This document shows, one piece after another, positions 1 to 6,193 of a DNA stretch of 7,636 nt. The stretch is from Nitrospirota bacterium (GTDB lineage: Bacteria > UBA2233), in contig WOZJ01000047.1 in the NCBI GenBank assembly GCA_011620345.1, positions 1 to 7,636 of the forward strand, given 5' to 3'. Numbering within the stretch: the stretch's first letter is position 1; every line of letters starts with the position of its first letter. A model generated the notes under the pieces. It worked only from the letters and a program-made list of their open reading frames with translations, made no database searches and was not told the DNA's origin. The translations under genes were made by a program, and so were the position numbers.

Positions 1-1
1 C

Positions 2-61
2 CAGTTCCCCGATCTGGAACGATACTGTGTGCAACTAGATGTCCTCCGAGGAACCATTTGA
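2..61 (+). CDS. Possible C-terminal tail of an upstream gene (partial)
   Basis: An open frame enters from the left edge and runs 19 codons to a TGA at 59-61; it ends in ...VQLDVLRGTI. The residue mix is protein-like, but 19 codons without a stop is easily reached by chance, and no family can be recognised. If real, it would be the end of a gene lying outside the window, and the operon promoter would sit roughly 250 nt downstream of it. Treat it as a weak candidate. Confidence 0.2.
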   Translation, partial: QFPDLERYCVQLDVLRGTI

Positions 62-161
62 ATGCAATGCCCATGTGCTCCAGTGTCTCAGCCTATCCTT
101 TTTTCTTGTCAAGTTCCAAATCTGCTGCAATTTGCTCTGGCTAGGATGGCTTCCTTCGTGC

Positions 162-191
162 CCTCTAAACGACAGGCCTGTCGTTTAGAGG
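162..191. repeat. Perfect 30-bp palindrome
   Basis: The left arm CCTCTAAACGACAGG (162-176) is followed immediately by its exact reverse complement CCTGTCGTTTAGAGG (177-191), with no spacer and 15 of 15 pairs. The symmetry stops at 161/192 (C against A). There is no T-run after the right arm, so a classical intrinsic terminator is not supported. It could be a dimeric-regulator operator, a REP-like element, or a transposon/site-specific recombination footprint. The sequence shows the palindrome with certainty; its role is unknown. Confidence 0.9.
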
Positions 192-217
192 AGTCTTCTT
201 CTGAGCTGCCCTTGAAA

Positions 218-235
218 GGCCAGCAGGGTCTGGCC
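218..235. repeat. Short inverted repeat, 6-bp stem
   Basis: GGCCAG (218-223) and CTGGCC (230-235) are reverse complements separated by 6 nt. The stem shares base 235 with the next hairpin, so the two could form only as alternatives or stacked neighbours. The role is unknown and could be chance. Confidence 0.4.
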
Positions 236-259
236 CCATCCTGCCATGACCAGGATGGG
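235..259. repeat. Inverted repeat, 9-bp stem and 7-nt loop
   Basis: CCCATCCTG (235-243) pairs perfectly with CAGGATGGG (251-259) around the loop CCATGAC. No T-tract follows (the next bases are CACCCTGTGG), so it is not an ordinary terminator. It lies about 45 nt upstream of the candidate -10 box, which fits a regulator site or an RNA structure from upstream transcription. Confidence 0.5.
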
Positions 260-283
260 CACCCTGTGGGCATGGCTACCTGT

Positions 284-310
284 AGGACAATAGAAAAACC
301 TTAGTATAAT
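284..310 (+). promoter_or_regulatory. Candidate sigma-70-type promoter of the operon
   Basis: A perfect TATAAT lies at 305-310. The best -35 match is AGGACA at 284-289 (4 of 6 to TTGACA) with a short 15-nt spacer, so the -35 is weak and the promoter may need an activator. Transcription would begin near 317, giving a leader of about 75 nt before the ATG at 391. A 7-bp inverted repeat, GTAGGAC (282-288) and GTCCTAC (355-361), brackets the promoter and could be a split operator. No other promoter-like sequence is evident before the first gene. Confidence 0.45.
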
Positions 311-337
311 ACTCATGGAAAGATGGCAAGCTCAAGG

Positions 338-351
338 AAGCGCTTGCGCTT
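338..351 (+). promoter_or_regulatory. Small hairpin in the operon leader
   Basis: AAGCG (338-342) pairs with CGCTT (347-351) around a CTTG tetraloop, in the predicted 5' leader and about 28 nt upstream of the SD sequence GGGAGGTG (379-386). It may stabilise the mRNA 5' end. It is too small to be assigned to any riboswitch class. Confidence 0.3.
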
Positions 352-390
352 TAAGTCCTACGGAAAGCTGTAGACAACGGGAGGTGTGTT

Positions 391-1194
391 ATGTCTTACG
401 AAGACATCCTGTACGAAATCAAGGAAGGTATCGCCACGGTCACGATCAACCGGCCAAAGGTGTACAACGCATTTAGGCCCAAGACGATCGAGGAGCTGAC
501 CGATGCGTTCACAATAGGGGGAGACGACCCAGAGGTAGGCGTCATCGTGCTTACGGGCGCGGGCGAGAAGGCCTTCTGCACGGGCGGCGACATGGGAGAA
601 TGGCACGTTGGCGAGGGCTACACGGGGGCAAGCTGGACGGGGATCGGGCTGTCTATGGAGAGGCTGCACCGCATGATCCGTTCCGTCCCCAAGCCCGTGA
701 TCGCATCCGTCAACGGCTACGCAATCGGCGGCGGGAATGTCCTTCAGGTGCTCTGCGATTTGGCGATTGCCTCCGAAACGGCCGTCTTTGGCCAGGTTGG
801 CCCGAAGGTCGGAAGTTTCGACGCCGGCTTCGGTACGGCCTACTTGGCGAGGCTCGTGGGCGAGAGGAAGGCCCGCGAGATCTGGATGCTCTGCAGGCGC
901 TACTCGGCCAAGGAGGCACTCCAAATGGGGCTGATCAACCACGTCGTGCCCCAAGATCAGCTCGCCCAAGAGACCGAGAAGTGGGCCAAGGAGGTCCTCG
1001 CTTTGTCGCCCACTGCCCTTAAGGCGATCAAGTACTCCTTCAACGCGGACACAGAGCACATCGCGGGGCTAACCAACCTCGCCATGGCCTCCGTCGGGCT
1101 GTACTACCGCACGCCCGAGTCTGGGGAGGGCCACAACGCCTTCAAAGAGAAACGGCCCACGGACTTCATGCGCTATCGAAAGCCCGGATTCTAA
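391..1194 (+). CDS. BadI/MenB-type crotonase: probable cyclic beta-ketoacyl-CoA hydrolase
   Basis: A 267-residue crotonase-fold enzyme. GGAGG at 380-384, 6 nt before ATG, fixes the start. Motifs in order: INRPKVYNAF (19-28), oxyanion-hole loop FCTGGD (62-67), second oxyanion segment YAIGGGN (110-116), GQVGPKVGSFDAGFGTAYLA (134-153) with the catalytic-type Asp144, REIWMLCRRYSAKEA (162-176) and the C-terminal LYYRT (237-241) with Tyr239. Asp144 and Tyr239 match the Asp and Tyr used by 1,4-dihydroxy-2-naphthoyl-CoA synthase (MenB) and by BadI, which hydrolyses 2-ketocyclohexanecarboxyl-CoA to pimeloyl-CoA. The absence of MenB's extra N-terminal stretch and the GFGTAYLARLVGE wording favour BadI, as does the lack of any other menaquinone gene. 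It is the first gene of a catabolic acyl-CoA operon, 3 nt before the next gene. Ring-opening (reverse Dieckmann/Claisen) hydrolysis is the best guess. The exact substrate is unknown, and a plain enoyl-CoA hydratase role is less likely. Confidence 0.82.
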   Translation: MSYEDILYEIKEGIATVTINRPKVYNAFRPKTIEELTDAFTIGGDDPEVGVIVLTGAGEKAFCTGGDMGEWHVGEGYTGASWTGIGLSMERLHRMIRSVPKPVIASVNGYAIGGGNVLQVLCDLAIASETAVFGQVGPKVGSFDAGFGTAYLARLVGERKAREIWMLCRRYSAKEALQMGLINHVVPQDQLAQETEKWAKEVLALSPTALKAIKYSFNADTEHIAGLTNLAMASVGLYYRTPESGEGHNAFKEKRPTDFMRYRKPGF

Positions 1195-1197
1195 AGG

Positions 1198-2376
1198 GTG
1201 CCCGGTTTGCTTTCGGGCCTTCGGGTGCTGGATTTTACGAACCTTCTCCCCGGCCCTCTTTGCTCGATGCTGATGGCGGACTCTGGGGCCGAGGTGATCA
1301 AGATCGAGCCCCCCATGAAGGGGGATTTAGGAAGGCAGACCGAGCCTCGCGAGGGAGGAGTCTCGCTTCGCCACCTCCAGCTCAACCGGGGAAAGAAGAG
1401 CCTTACGCTCAACCTCAAAGACAAAAGGGGAAGGGACATTCTTCGAACGCTGGCCAAGGAAGCGGACGTTCTTCTGGAGGGTTTCCGGCCGGGGGTGATG
1501 AAAAGGCTGGGCGCGGATTTCCCTAGCCTTTTTGAGGCCAACCCGCGCCTCGTCTACGGCTCGCTCGCGGGGTTTGGCCAGGATGGGCCCCTTGGCCAAA
1601 CCCCTGGCCACGACATCAACTACCTAGGGTATTCCGGCGTGCTTTCGCTCATGGGGCAAAATCCGGACGAAGTGGCCATTCCGGGCGTACAAATCGCAGA
1701 CGTGGGCGGGGCGCTTCTTTTCTTCTCGGGTGTTTTGATGGCGCTTTTTGCCAGGGAGCGAACTGGCCGGGGCTGCCATATCGACACTTCCCTATTTGAT
1801 GCCGCAGCCTTGTTCCTTGCGCCCGTCCTGCCCGAGGCGATGACGCTGGCCGGGGGGCCAAAGCGCGGGAAATTGCGCCTAAACGGCAAATGGGCCTGTT
1901 ACGGCGTTTACCCCGCCAAAGACGGCAAGTTCTTGAGCGTTGGGGCGCTCGAGCCAAAGTTTTGGAAGAGGCTCTGCGAGGCTCTAGGAAGGCCCGAGTG
2001 GGTCCCCATGCAGTACGAGCCCGGCCAAACCCAGGCCGAGCTGAAAGAAGGCCTAAGAGGCGTGTTCCTTGGCCAAGACCGCGCCTACTGGCTTGAGCGC
2101 TTCAAAGGGGAAGACGTTTGCATCGGGCCGGTTTTGGAGCCCGAAGAGGCGATCTTGGAGCCCCAAGCGCGCTCAAACGGGCTTTTTTTGGAGCTTGACC
2201 ACCCAAGGGCGGGCAAACTCATCCAGCTTGGCCTTCCTTGGCGTTTCAGCTCTTTGCCCAAGGCCCCTCCGTTCAAACCCGCACCCGGGCTCGGCGAGCA
2301 CACTATGGAGATTCTAAAGGGGTTGGGAATCAGCCAGGCCAAGGCTGCACAACTCAAAAAAGAGGGCGTTGTGTGA
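1198..2376 (+). CDS. CaiB/BaiF-family protein, alpha-methylacyl-CoA racemase-like
   Basis: A 392-residue member of the type III CoA-transferase/racemase family. Opening LLSGLRVLDFTNLLPGP (4-20), then NRGKKSLTLNLK (63-74), RPGVMKRLG (97-105), GHDINYLGYSGVLS (137-150), IADVGGALLF (166-175), RERTGRG (186-192) and VGALEPKFW (248-256). All CaiB-family enzymes need an Asp here (Asp168). In addition, His138 in GHDINY and Glu252 in ALEP fall at the spacing of the His126/Asp156/Glu241 set of mycobacterial alpha-methylacyl-CoA racemase. This suggests epimerisation of a 2-methylacyl-CoA, although CoA transfer to a dicarboxylate cannot be excluded. Start: an in-frame TAA lies 3 nt upstream, so GTG 1198 is the earliest start but has no spaced SD. 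TTG 1207 has AAAGGG 8 nt upstream and would give a product 3 residues shorter. The gene overlaps the next one by one base. Confidence 0.85.
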   Translation: MPGLLSGLRVLDFTNLLPGPLCSMLMADSGAEVIKIEPPMKGDLGRQTEPREGGVSLRHLQLNRGKKSLTLNLKDKRGRDILRTLAKEADVLLEGFRPGVMKRLGADFPSLFEANPRLVYGSLAGFGQDGPLGQTPGHDINYLGYSGVLSLMGQNPDEVAIPGVQIADVGGALLFFSGVLMALFARERTGRGCHIDTSLFDAAALFLAPVLPEAMTLAGGPKRGKLRLNGKWACYGVYPAKDGKFLSVGALEPKFWKRLCEALGRPEWVPMQYEPGQTQAELKEGLRGVFLGQDRAYWLERFKGEDVCIGPVLEPEEAILEPQARSNGLFLELDHPRAGKLIQLGLPWRFSSLPKAPPFKPAPGLGEHTMEILKGLGISQAKAAQLKKEGVV

Positions 2377-3524
2377 TGGATTTTTCGCTCCCAGAAAGCA
2401 TCCTAGAGATGAAGAAGGTCGTTGCCGCGTTCGTGGCCAAGGGGGTGGACCCGAGGGCCAAGGAAATCGAAGAGGCGGACGCCATTCCTGAGGACATCGT
2501 TGCCAAGTGCAAGGATATGGGGCTTTTTGGCCTTGGCATTCCAGAAAACTACGGCGGGCTTGGGCTTGGCATGGTGGGCCGTGCGGCGATTTTAGAAGAG
2601 CTCGGCAAAACGATCAACGGGTTCACGACGTTCATCGGAGGGCATGTGGGAATCGGAACGGTCGGCATCGTCGCTTTTGGTTCCAAGGACCAAAAGCTGC
2701 GCTATCTCCCAAAAATGGCCTCTGGCGACTGGATCGGGGCGTTTGCCCTAACAGAGCCGGATGCAGGGTCGGATGCGGCATCTCTCAAGACCACGGCCGT
2801 AAAGAAAGGGGAGCGCTACGTTCTAAACGGCTCGAAGCACTTCATCACGAACGGCGATGTCGCCCACGTCTTTACCGTCATGGCCAAAACCGACCCCAAG
2901 GCGGGGCCTAGGGGGATCAGCTCATTCCTCGTCGAAAAGGGCTTCCCCGGGCTTCGTGTGGGCAAGCTCGAGAAAAAAATGGGGCTTAAAGGCTCGCACA
3001 CGACCGGGCTGTCCTTTGAAGACTGCGAGGTTCCTGAAGAGAACCTTCTTGGCAAGGAAGGGGAAGGGTTTGTAAACGCGCTTAAGGTGCTCACGAACGG
3101 GAGAGCTGGCCTGGCCGCGAGGAACCTGGGTTCCTGCCAGAAGCTTTTGGAGCTAAGCCTAGCCTACGCAAGCGAGCGTGTGCAGTTTGGCAGGCCCATC
3201 CTTGCCCAGCCGGCCATTCGTCACTACTTGGCCGAGATGGCCACGGAAGTCGAGCTGGTGCGCTCGATGGTATACCGCGTGGCCTGGATGGTGGATCAAG
3301 GTCAAAACGTGATCAAAGAGGCGGCCATGGTCAAGCTGTTCGCCTCCGAGGCGTACAACCGCATCGCGGACAAGGCGCTCCAGGTCCACGGCGGGATGGG
3401 CTACATGTGCGACATGCCCATCGAGCGCTACTACAGGGACGCCAGGATCACCCGCATTTACGAGGGCACTTCCGAAATTCAAAAGAACATCATCGCCCGG
3501 GAGCTCGAAAAGGGGCTTGAATGA
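2376..3524 (+). CDS. Acyl-CoA dehydrogenase (FAD, ETF-linked type)
   Basis: A full-length 382-residue acyl-CoA dehydrogenase that forms an alpha,beta-double bond in an acyl-CoA and passes electrons to electron-transfer flavoprotein. N-terminal helical domain with MGLFGLGIPENYGGLGLG (48-65); beta-domain FAD/substrate signature FALTEPDAGSDAASL (123-137) and FITNGDVAHVF (156-166); C-terminal helical domain NGRAGLAARNLG (241-252), ERVQFGRPI (267-275), QVHGGMGY (336-343) and IYEGTSEIQ (361-369). Glu363 in YEGT is at the position of the catalytic base of medium- and short-chain enzymes. The frame is open further upstream, but ATG 2376 is chosen because GAGGG lies at 2362-2366, the ATG overlaps the previous TGA (TGATG), and family proteins begin this way. 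The substrate is not readable; in this cluster a cyclic or branched acyl-CoA is plausible. It overlaps the next gene by 4 nt. Confidence 0.93.
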   Translation: MDFSLPESILEMKKVVAAFVAKGVDPRAKEIEEADAIPEDIVAKCKDMGLFGLGIPENYGGLGLGMVGRAAILEELGKTINGFTTFIGGHVGIGTVGIVAFGSKDQKLRYLPKMASGDWIGAFALTEPDAGSDAASLKTTAVKKGERYVLNGSKHFITNGDVAHVFTVMAKTDPKAGPRGISSFLVEKGFPGLRVGKLEKKMGLKGSHTTGLSFEDCEVPEENLLGKEGEGFVNALKVLTNGRAGLAARNLGSCQKLLELSLAYASERVQFGRPILAQPAIRHYLAEMATEVELVRSMVYRVAWMVDQGQNVIKEAAMVKLFASEAYNRIADKALQVHGGMGYMCDMPIERYYRDARITRIYEGTSEIQKNIIARELEKGLE

Positions 3525-4777
3525 TGCAAAGATGGGTCAGCCCCAGCCAGGCGATCGCGCGCATCGGCTCGTTCCAGAGCGTGGCCATGGGTGCGATGTG
3601 CGCGGAGCCCCCGGTGCTCGCACTCGAGCTCGCCCGTCAGGCTCCAAGGCTTGAGGGCGTCGCGCTGTACATCTCGGCACTAGGAAGCCCCTGCCCTTAC
3701 GCAACGCCAAGCTTTCGAGGAAGCTTCAAGATTCGGCCCTTGCTTTCCTCTTTTGCCCTAAAAGAAGCCTCAGAGGCGGGCATGGTGGAATACCTGCCGG
3801 TCAACTTCAGCGAGGCCCCAAGGCTTTTTGAGACGCTCAGGCCGGATATCGCCCTCATCCAGGCAACCCCGCCCGATGAAAAGGGGCGCTTTGGCCTTGG
3901 GTTGGCCTGTGATTACACGCTTGCTTTGGCAAGAAGCGCAAAATGCGTGATCGTCGAAGTAAACCCCGCCATGCCGCGGGTGTTCGGCGAAGGATCGCTG
4001 GGTGAGGAAGAAATAGACCTTCTCGTGGAAGGGGGCGAACCCCCCTACGCGCTCCCTAAAAAGCCCCCCAGCAAGGAAGAGGCTATGATCGCCCTCCATG
4101 TGGCGGGGCTCATCCCGGACGGGGCGACAATCGAAATAGGGATCGGGGCTTTGGCGGGCGCGATTCTTAAGGCGCTCGAAGGCAAGAAAGACCTAAGCCT
4201 TCATACGGGCACGTTTCCCGAAGAGGCCTTCTTGCTTATCGAAAAAGGCGCCGTTCAGAACACGAGCAAAGGCAGGGACTCAGGCAGGATCGTGGCCAGC
4301 AACTTGGCTGGCACCGAGGCGCTGTATGCGTGTGCCAAAGAAAACCCCCTCGTAGAGCTAAGGCCCACGGATTACACCCACCATGCCCGGACGCTTTCGA
4401 CAATCCCAAAGTTCTTCGCCATCAACCAAGCGATTGAGGTGGACCTCGCGGGACAAATCAACGCCGAGAGGCTTGGAGGCCTTATGGTTGGGGGCGTGGC
4501 GGGCCAGGCGGATTTCATGCGGGGGGCCGTGGCCTCTCATGGAGGGGCCTCGATCGTTGCGCTCCCTTCCACCGCCAAAGGGGGTTCGGTTTCAAGGATC
4601 GTCCCAAGCTTAGCGCATGTGACCTCGGCCAAATCCGACGTGCACGCGATCGTCACGGAGTTCGGCGTTGCCAGGCTCTTTGGCCAAACGCTCCCCAAGA
4701 GGGCCGAAGCGCTCATCGGCATCGCCCATCCCGCGTTCCAGAAAGGGCTCGAAGAGGCCCTCAAGGCGATACACTGA
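3521..4777 (+). CDS. Acetyl-CoA hydrolase/4-hydroxybutyrate CoA-transferase-family protein lacking the usual catalytic Glu
   Basis: A 418-residue protein of the acetyl-CoA hydrolase/transferase family (AbfT, butyryl-CoA:acetate transferase type), of about normal length. N-terminal domain with PDIALIQATPPDEKGRFGLG (108-127); middle IPDGATIEIGIGALAGAIL (198-216); then LHTGTFPEEAFLLIEKGAV (227-245); C-terminal domain FAINQAIEVDLAGQINAE (299-316), GGVAGQADFMRGAVASHGG (324-342), ALPSTAKGG (347-355), SRIVPSL (358-364), DVHAIVTEFGVARL (373-386) and RAEALIGIAHPAF (394-406). Active family members carry a Glu in a HSE/HTE motif that forms the CoA thioester. Here the motif reads HTG, with Gly230 at the Glu site. 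Fold assignment is secure, but true CoA transfer is doubtful; a hydrolase or C-C cleaving role is possible. The start is the ATGATG at 3521/3524, with AGGGG at 3511-3515; the 4-nt overlap suggests translational coupling to the dehydrogenase. Confidence 0.85.
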   Translation: MMQRWVSPSQAIARIGSFQSVAMGAMCAEPPVLALELARQAPRLEGVALYISALGSPCPYATPSFRGSFKIRPLLSSFALKEASEAGMVEYLPVNFSEAPRLFETLRPDIALIQATPPDEKGRFGLGLACDYTLALARSAKCVIVEVNPAMPRVFGEGSLGEEEIDLLVEGGEPPYALPKKPPSKEEAMIALHVAGLIPDGATIEIGIGALAGAILKALEGKKDLSLHTGTFPEEAFLLIEKGAVQNTSKGRDSGRIVASNLAGTEALYACAKENPLVELRPTDYTHHARTLSTIPKFFAINQAIEVDLAGQINAERLGGLMVGGVAGQADFMRGAVASHGGASIVALPSTAKGGSVSRIVPSLAHVTSAKSDVHAIVTEFGVARLFGQTLPKRAEALIGIAHPAFQKGLEEALKAIH

Positions 4778-4783
4778 AAGGAG
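4778..4783 (+). promoter_or_regulatory. Strong Shine-Dalgarno site for the HMGCS-like/OB-fold gene
   Basis: AAGGAG lies directly after the preceding TGA (4775-4777) and 6 nt before ATG 4790. It fixes that start and marks the only junction after the dehydrogenase where the genes do not overlap, so this gene probably initiates independently. Confidence 0.75.
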
Positions 4784-4789
4784 TTTGCC

Positions 4790-6193
4790 ATGCCAGGCAT
4801 CGTTCGGATCGGTACCTACCTTCCCCGCCATCGGCTTTCGGCGGCAACCCAGGGCTGGCCCCATGCCAGCTCCCGCGCCGTAGCCTACCACGACCAAGAT
4901 AGCCTAACGCTTGCCATAGAGGCTTCGAGGCGCTGCCTTATGGGGTTTGATCTAGACAAAGTGGACGCGGTGTTTTTTGTGAGCACCTCCTCGCCCTTCT
5001 TAGAAAAGCTCTCAAGCGCCTTCCTTGCGGCAGGGTTGGGGCTACGAAGCGATGTGCTTGCGCTCGACATTGCCGGATCGCCCGCAGGCCTTGGTGCCGC
5101 GCTCGAGGCGGGGCTTGGGATGATCGCCTCGAACAGGGCTCGCTACGTCCTGATCGCCTCGGGCGATTGCCGGGACGCCATGCCCTTTTCTTCGATCGAG
5201 GCGCTAAGCTCGGATACAGGAGGGGCCGTGCTGCTCGGCCGGCAGGGCGTCATCGCAGAGCTTGAAGGATCGAGTTTTCTTACGCTCCCCATCCTCGATA
5301 CCTGGCAGTTACGCCATGAGCGCTACTTAAAAGACACCGAGGAGCGCTTTATCCAAGAGAAGGGCTATCTAAGCGCCCTTCCAAAGGCAATGGAAGGCCT
5401 GCTTCAAAAAATGGGTGCCGGGGTACATGACTTTGCCTATGCAGGCATCGCACAACCCGACCCAAGGCGCCTTGGCCAGGCGGCCAAGGCGTTGGGGCTT
5501 GGCCAAAAGGGCCTTCTAGGCGAGCGCCTGTACAAGGAGCTTGGCTACCTCGGCTGCTCTACGCCCGCGTTCTTGCTCGAGGAGGCGCTTCAAACGATGA
5601 CCTCTGGAGAGCGAGCACTCCTTTTGGGTTACGGCGACGGGGCGTTCGCGATCGCGCTCAAGGCCGCCCAAGGGCTTGAAAAAGCAAGGCCAAAGAATGC
5701 GTCCTGGCTCTTTAGGGACGTGGCGCACTACACGGACATCTTAAAATGGAAAGAGCACGTGCTTTACGCCCCCAGGGCAAGAAGGCCGTCTTTAGACCCG
5801 TCCTCCCCGATCTCTCTTTTTCGTGAGCGCCAGCAGAATTTGGCGCTCGTCGGCGTGCGCTGCAAAGGTTGCGGCTACCCTCAGTATCCAGCTCAACGGC
5901 TGTGCACTCGCTGCAGGGGGACGGATTTTGCCCCCGAGCCCTTTGCCGAAAAACGCGCCACACTCTTTACTTATTCGCTGGACACCTTAGGCCCAACGCC
6001 CGACCCACCCTTGATCGTGTGCTTCATCGATTTTGAGGGCGGAGGAAGGATGCAGTGCCTGATGACGGATGCCGACCCCAAAGAGCTAAACATCGGGATG
6101 CCGCTTGAAATGACGTTCCGGAGGCTATTTGTGGCGGATGGCATCCCCAACTACTTCTGGAAATGTACGCCCATGAGGGAGGGCAAGTCATGA
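4790..6193 (+). CDS. HMG-CoA synthase-like domain fused to a DUF35 Zn-ribbon/OB-fold; probable non-catalytic thiolase partner
   Basis: A 467-residue two-part protein. Residues ~1-295 have the thiolase-like HMG-CoA synthase/KAS III fold: FVSTSSPFLEKLSSAF (63-78), LDIAGSPAGLGAALEAG (92-108), ASGDCRDAMPF (123-133), SDTGGAVLLG (141-150), ERFIQEKGYL (185-194), AGIAQPDPRRLGQAAKALGL (218-237) and LGYGDGAFAIAL (279-290). After a linker, residues ~355-380 form a rubredoxin-like zinc ribbon (Cys358, 361, 372, 375), followed by an OB-fold to about residue 460. The usual Cys, His and Asn catalytic positions read Ser97/Pro98, Ala221 and Tyr253, so condensation chemistry is unlikely. DUF35 proteins bridge thiolase and HMGCS in archaea and partner the benzoylsuccinyl-CoA thiolase BbsB as BbsA. 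With the thiolase gene overlapping it by 4 nt (ATGA), a structural or CoA-channelling partner is the likely role. The subunit arrangement is inferred. Confidence 0.85.
   Translation: MPGIVRIGTYLPRHRLSAATQGWPHASSRAVAYHDQDSLTLAIEASRRCLMGFDLDKVDAVFFVSTSSPFLEKLSSAFLAAGLGLRSDVLALDIAGSPAGLGAALEAGLGMIASNRARYVLIASGDCRDAMPFSSIEALSSDTGGAVLLGRQGVIAELEGSSFLTLPILDTWQLRHERYLKDTEERFIQEKGYLSALPKAMEGLLQKMGAGVHDFAYAGIAQPDPRRLGQAAKALGLGQKGLLGERLYKELGYLGCSTPAFLLEEALQTMTSGERALLLGYGDGAFAIALKAAQGLEKARPKNASWLFRDVAHYTDILKWKEHVLYAPRARRPSLDPSSPISLFRERQQNLALVGVRCKGCGYPQYPAQRLCTRCRGTDFAPEPFAEKRATLFTYSLDTLGPTPDPPLIVCFIDFEGGGRMQCLMTDADPKELNIGMPLEMTFRRLFVADGIPNYFWKCTPMREGKS

Larger units (their letters stand above)
62..304. 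other. Intergenic region with inverted repeats, no convincing gene
   Basis: This stretch is visibly less GC-rich than the operon. It has an 80-codon open frame from ATG 62, but with no good ribosome site, a Cys/Gln/Ser-rich product of no recognisable family, and a perfect palindrome inside it. I regard that frame as chance. What the stretch does hold is the 30-bp palindrome (162-191) and two short hairpins (218-235 and 235-259), suggesting a regulatory or processed RNA/DNA element or a remnant of a mobile sequence. Confidence 0.6.

Noticed and set aside
62-304. 80-codon plus-strand frame in the upstream region
   Set aside because: No SD sequence, unusual composition, no family resemblance, and a perfect 30-bp palindrome inside it. 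Better explained as non-coding.
358-1059. 233-codon minus-strand frame opposite the first gene
   Set aside because: It mirrors the codon phase of the strongly conserved BadI/MenB-like gene on the plus strand, has no recognisable motif and no plausible ribosome site. Long antisense frames are expected in GC-rich genes.
2238-2375. 46-codon N-terminal extension of the acyl-CoA dehydrogenase frame
   Set aside because: It overlaps the end of the racemase-like gene in another phase. The ATG at 2376 has an SD, the junction overlap typical of this operon, and the normal family N-terminus.
4190-4300. Frameshift or sequencing error as explanation for the missing Glu in the CoA-transferase
   Set aside because: The frame and flanking family motifs stay aligned without gaps on both sides, and Glu to Gly would need only one base change or natural divergence. 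A single-base error cannot be excluded, but there is no sign of one.
6163-6189. Nine-codon upstream extension of the thiolase from ATG 6163
   Set aside because: The ATG at 6190 has GGAGGG 6 nt before it, overlaps the preceding stop as ATGA, and gives the usual thiolase start.
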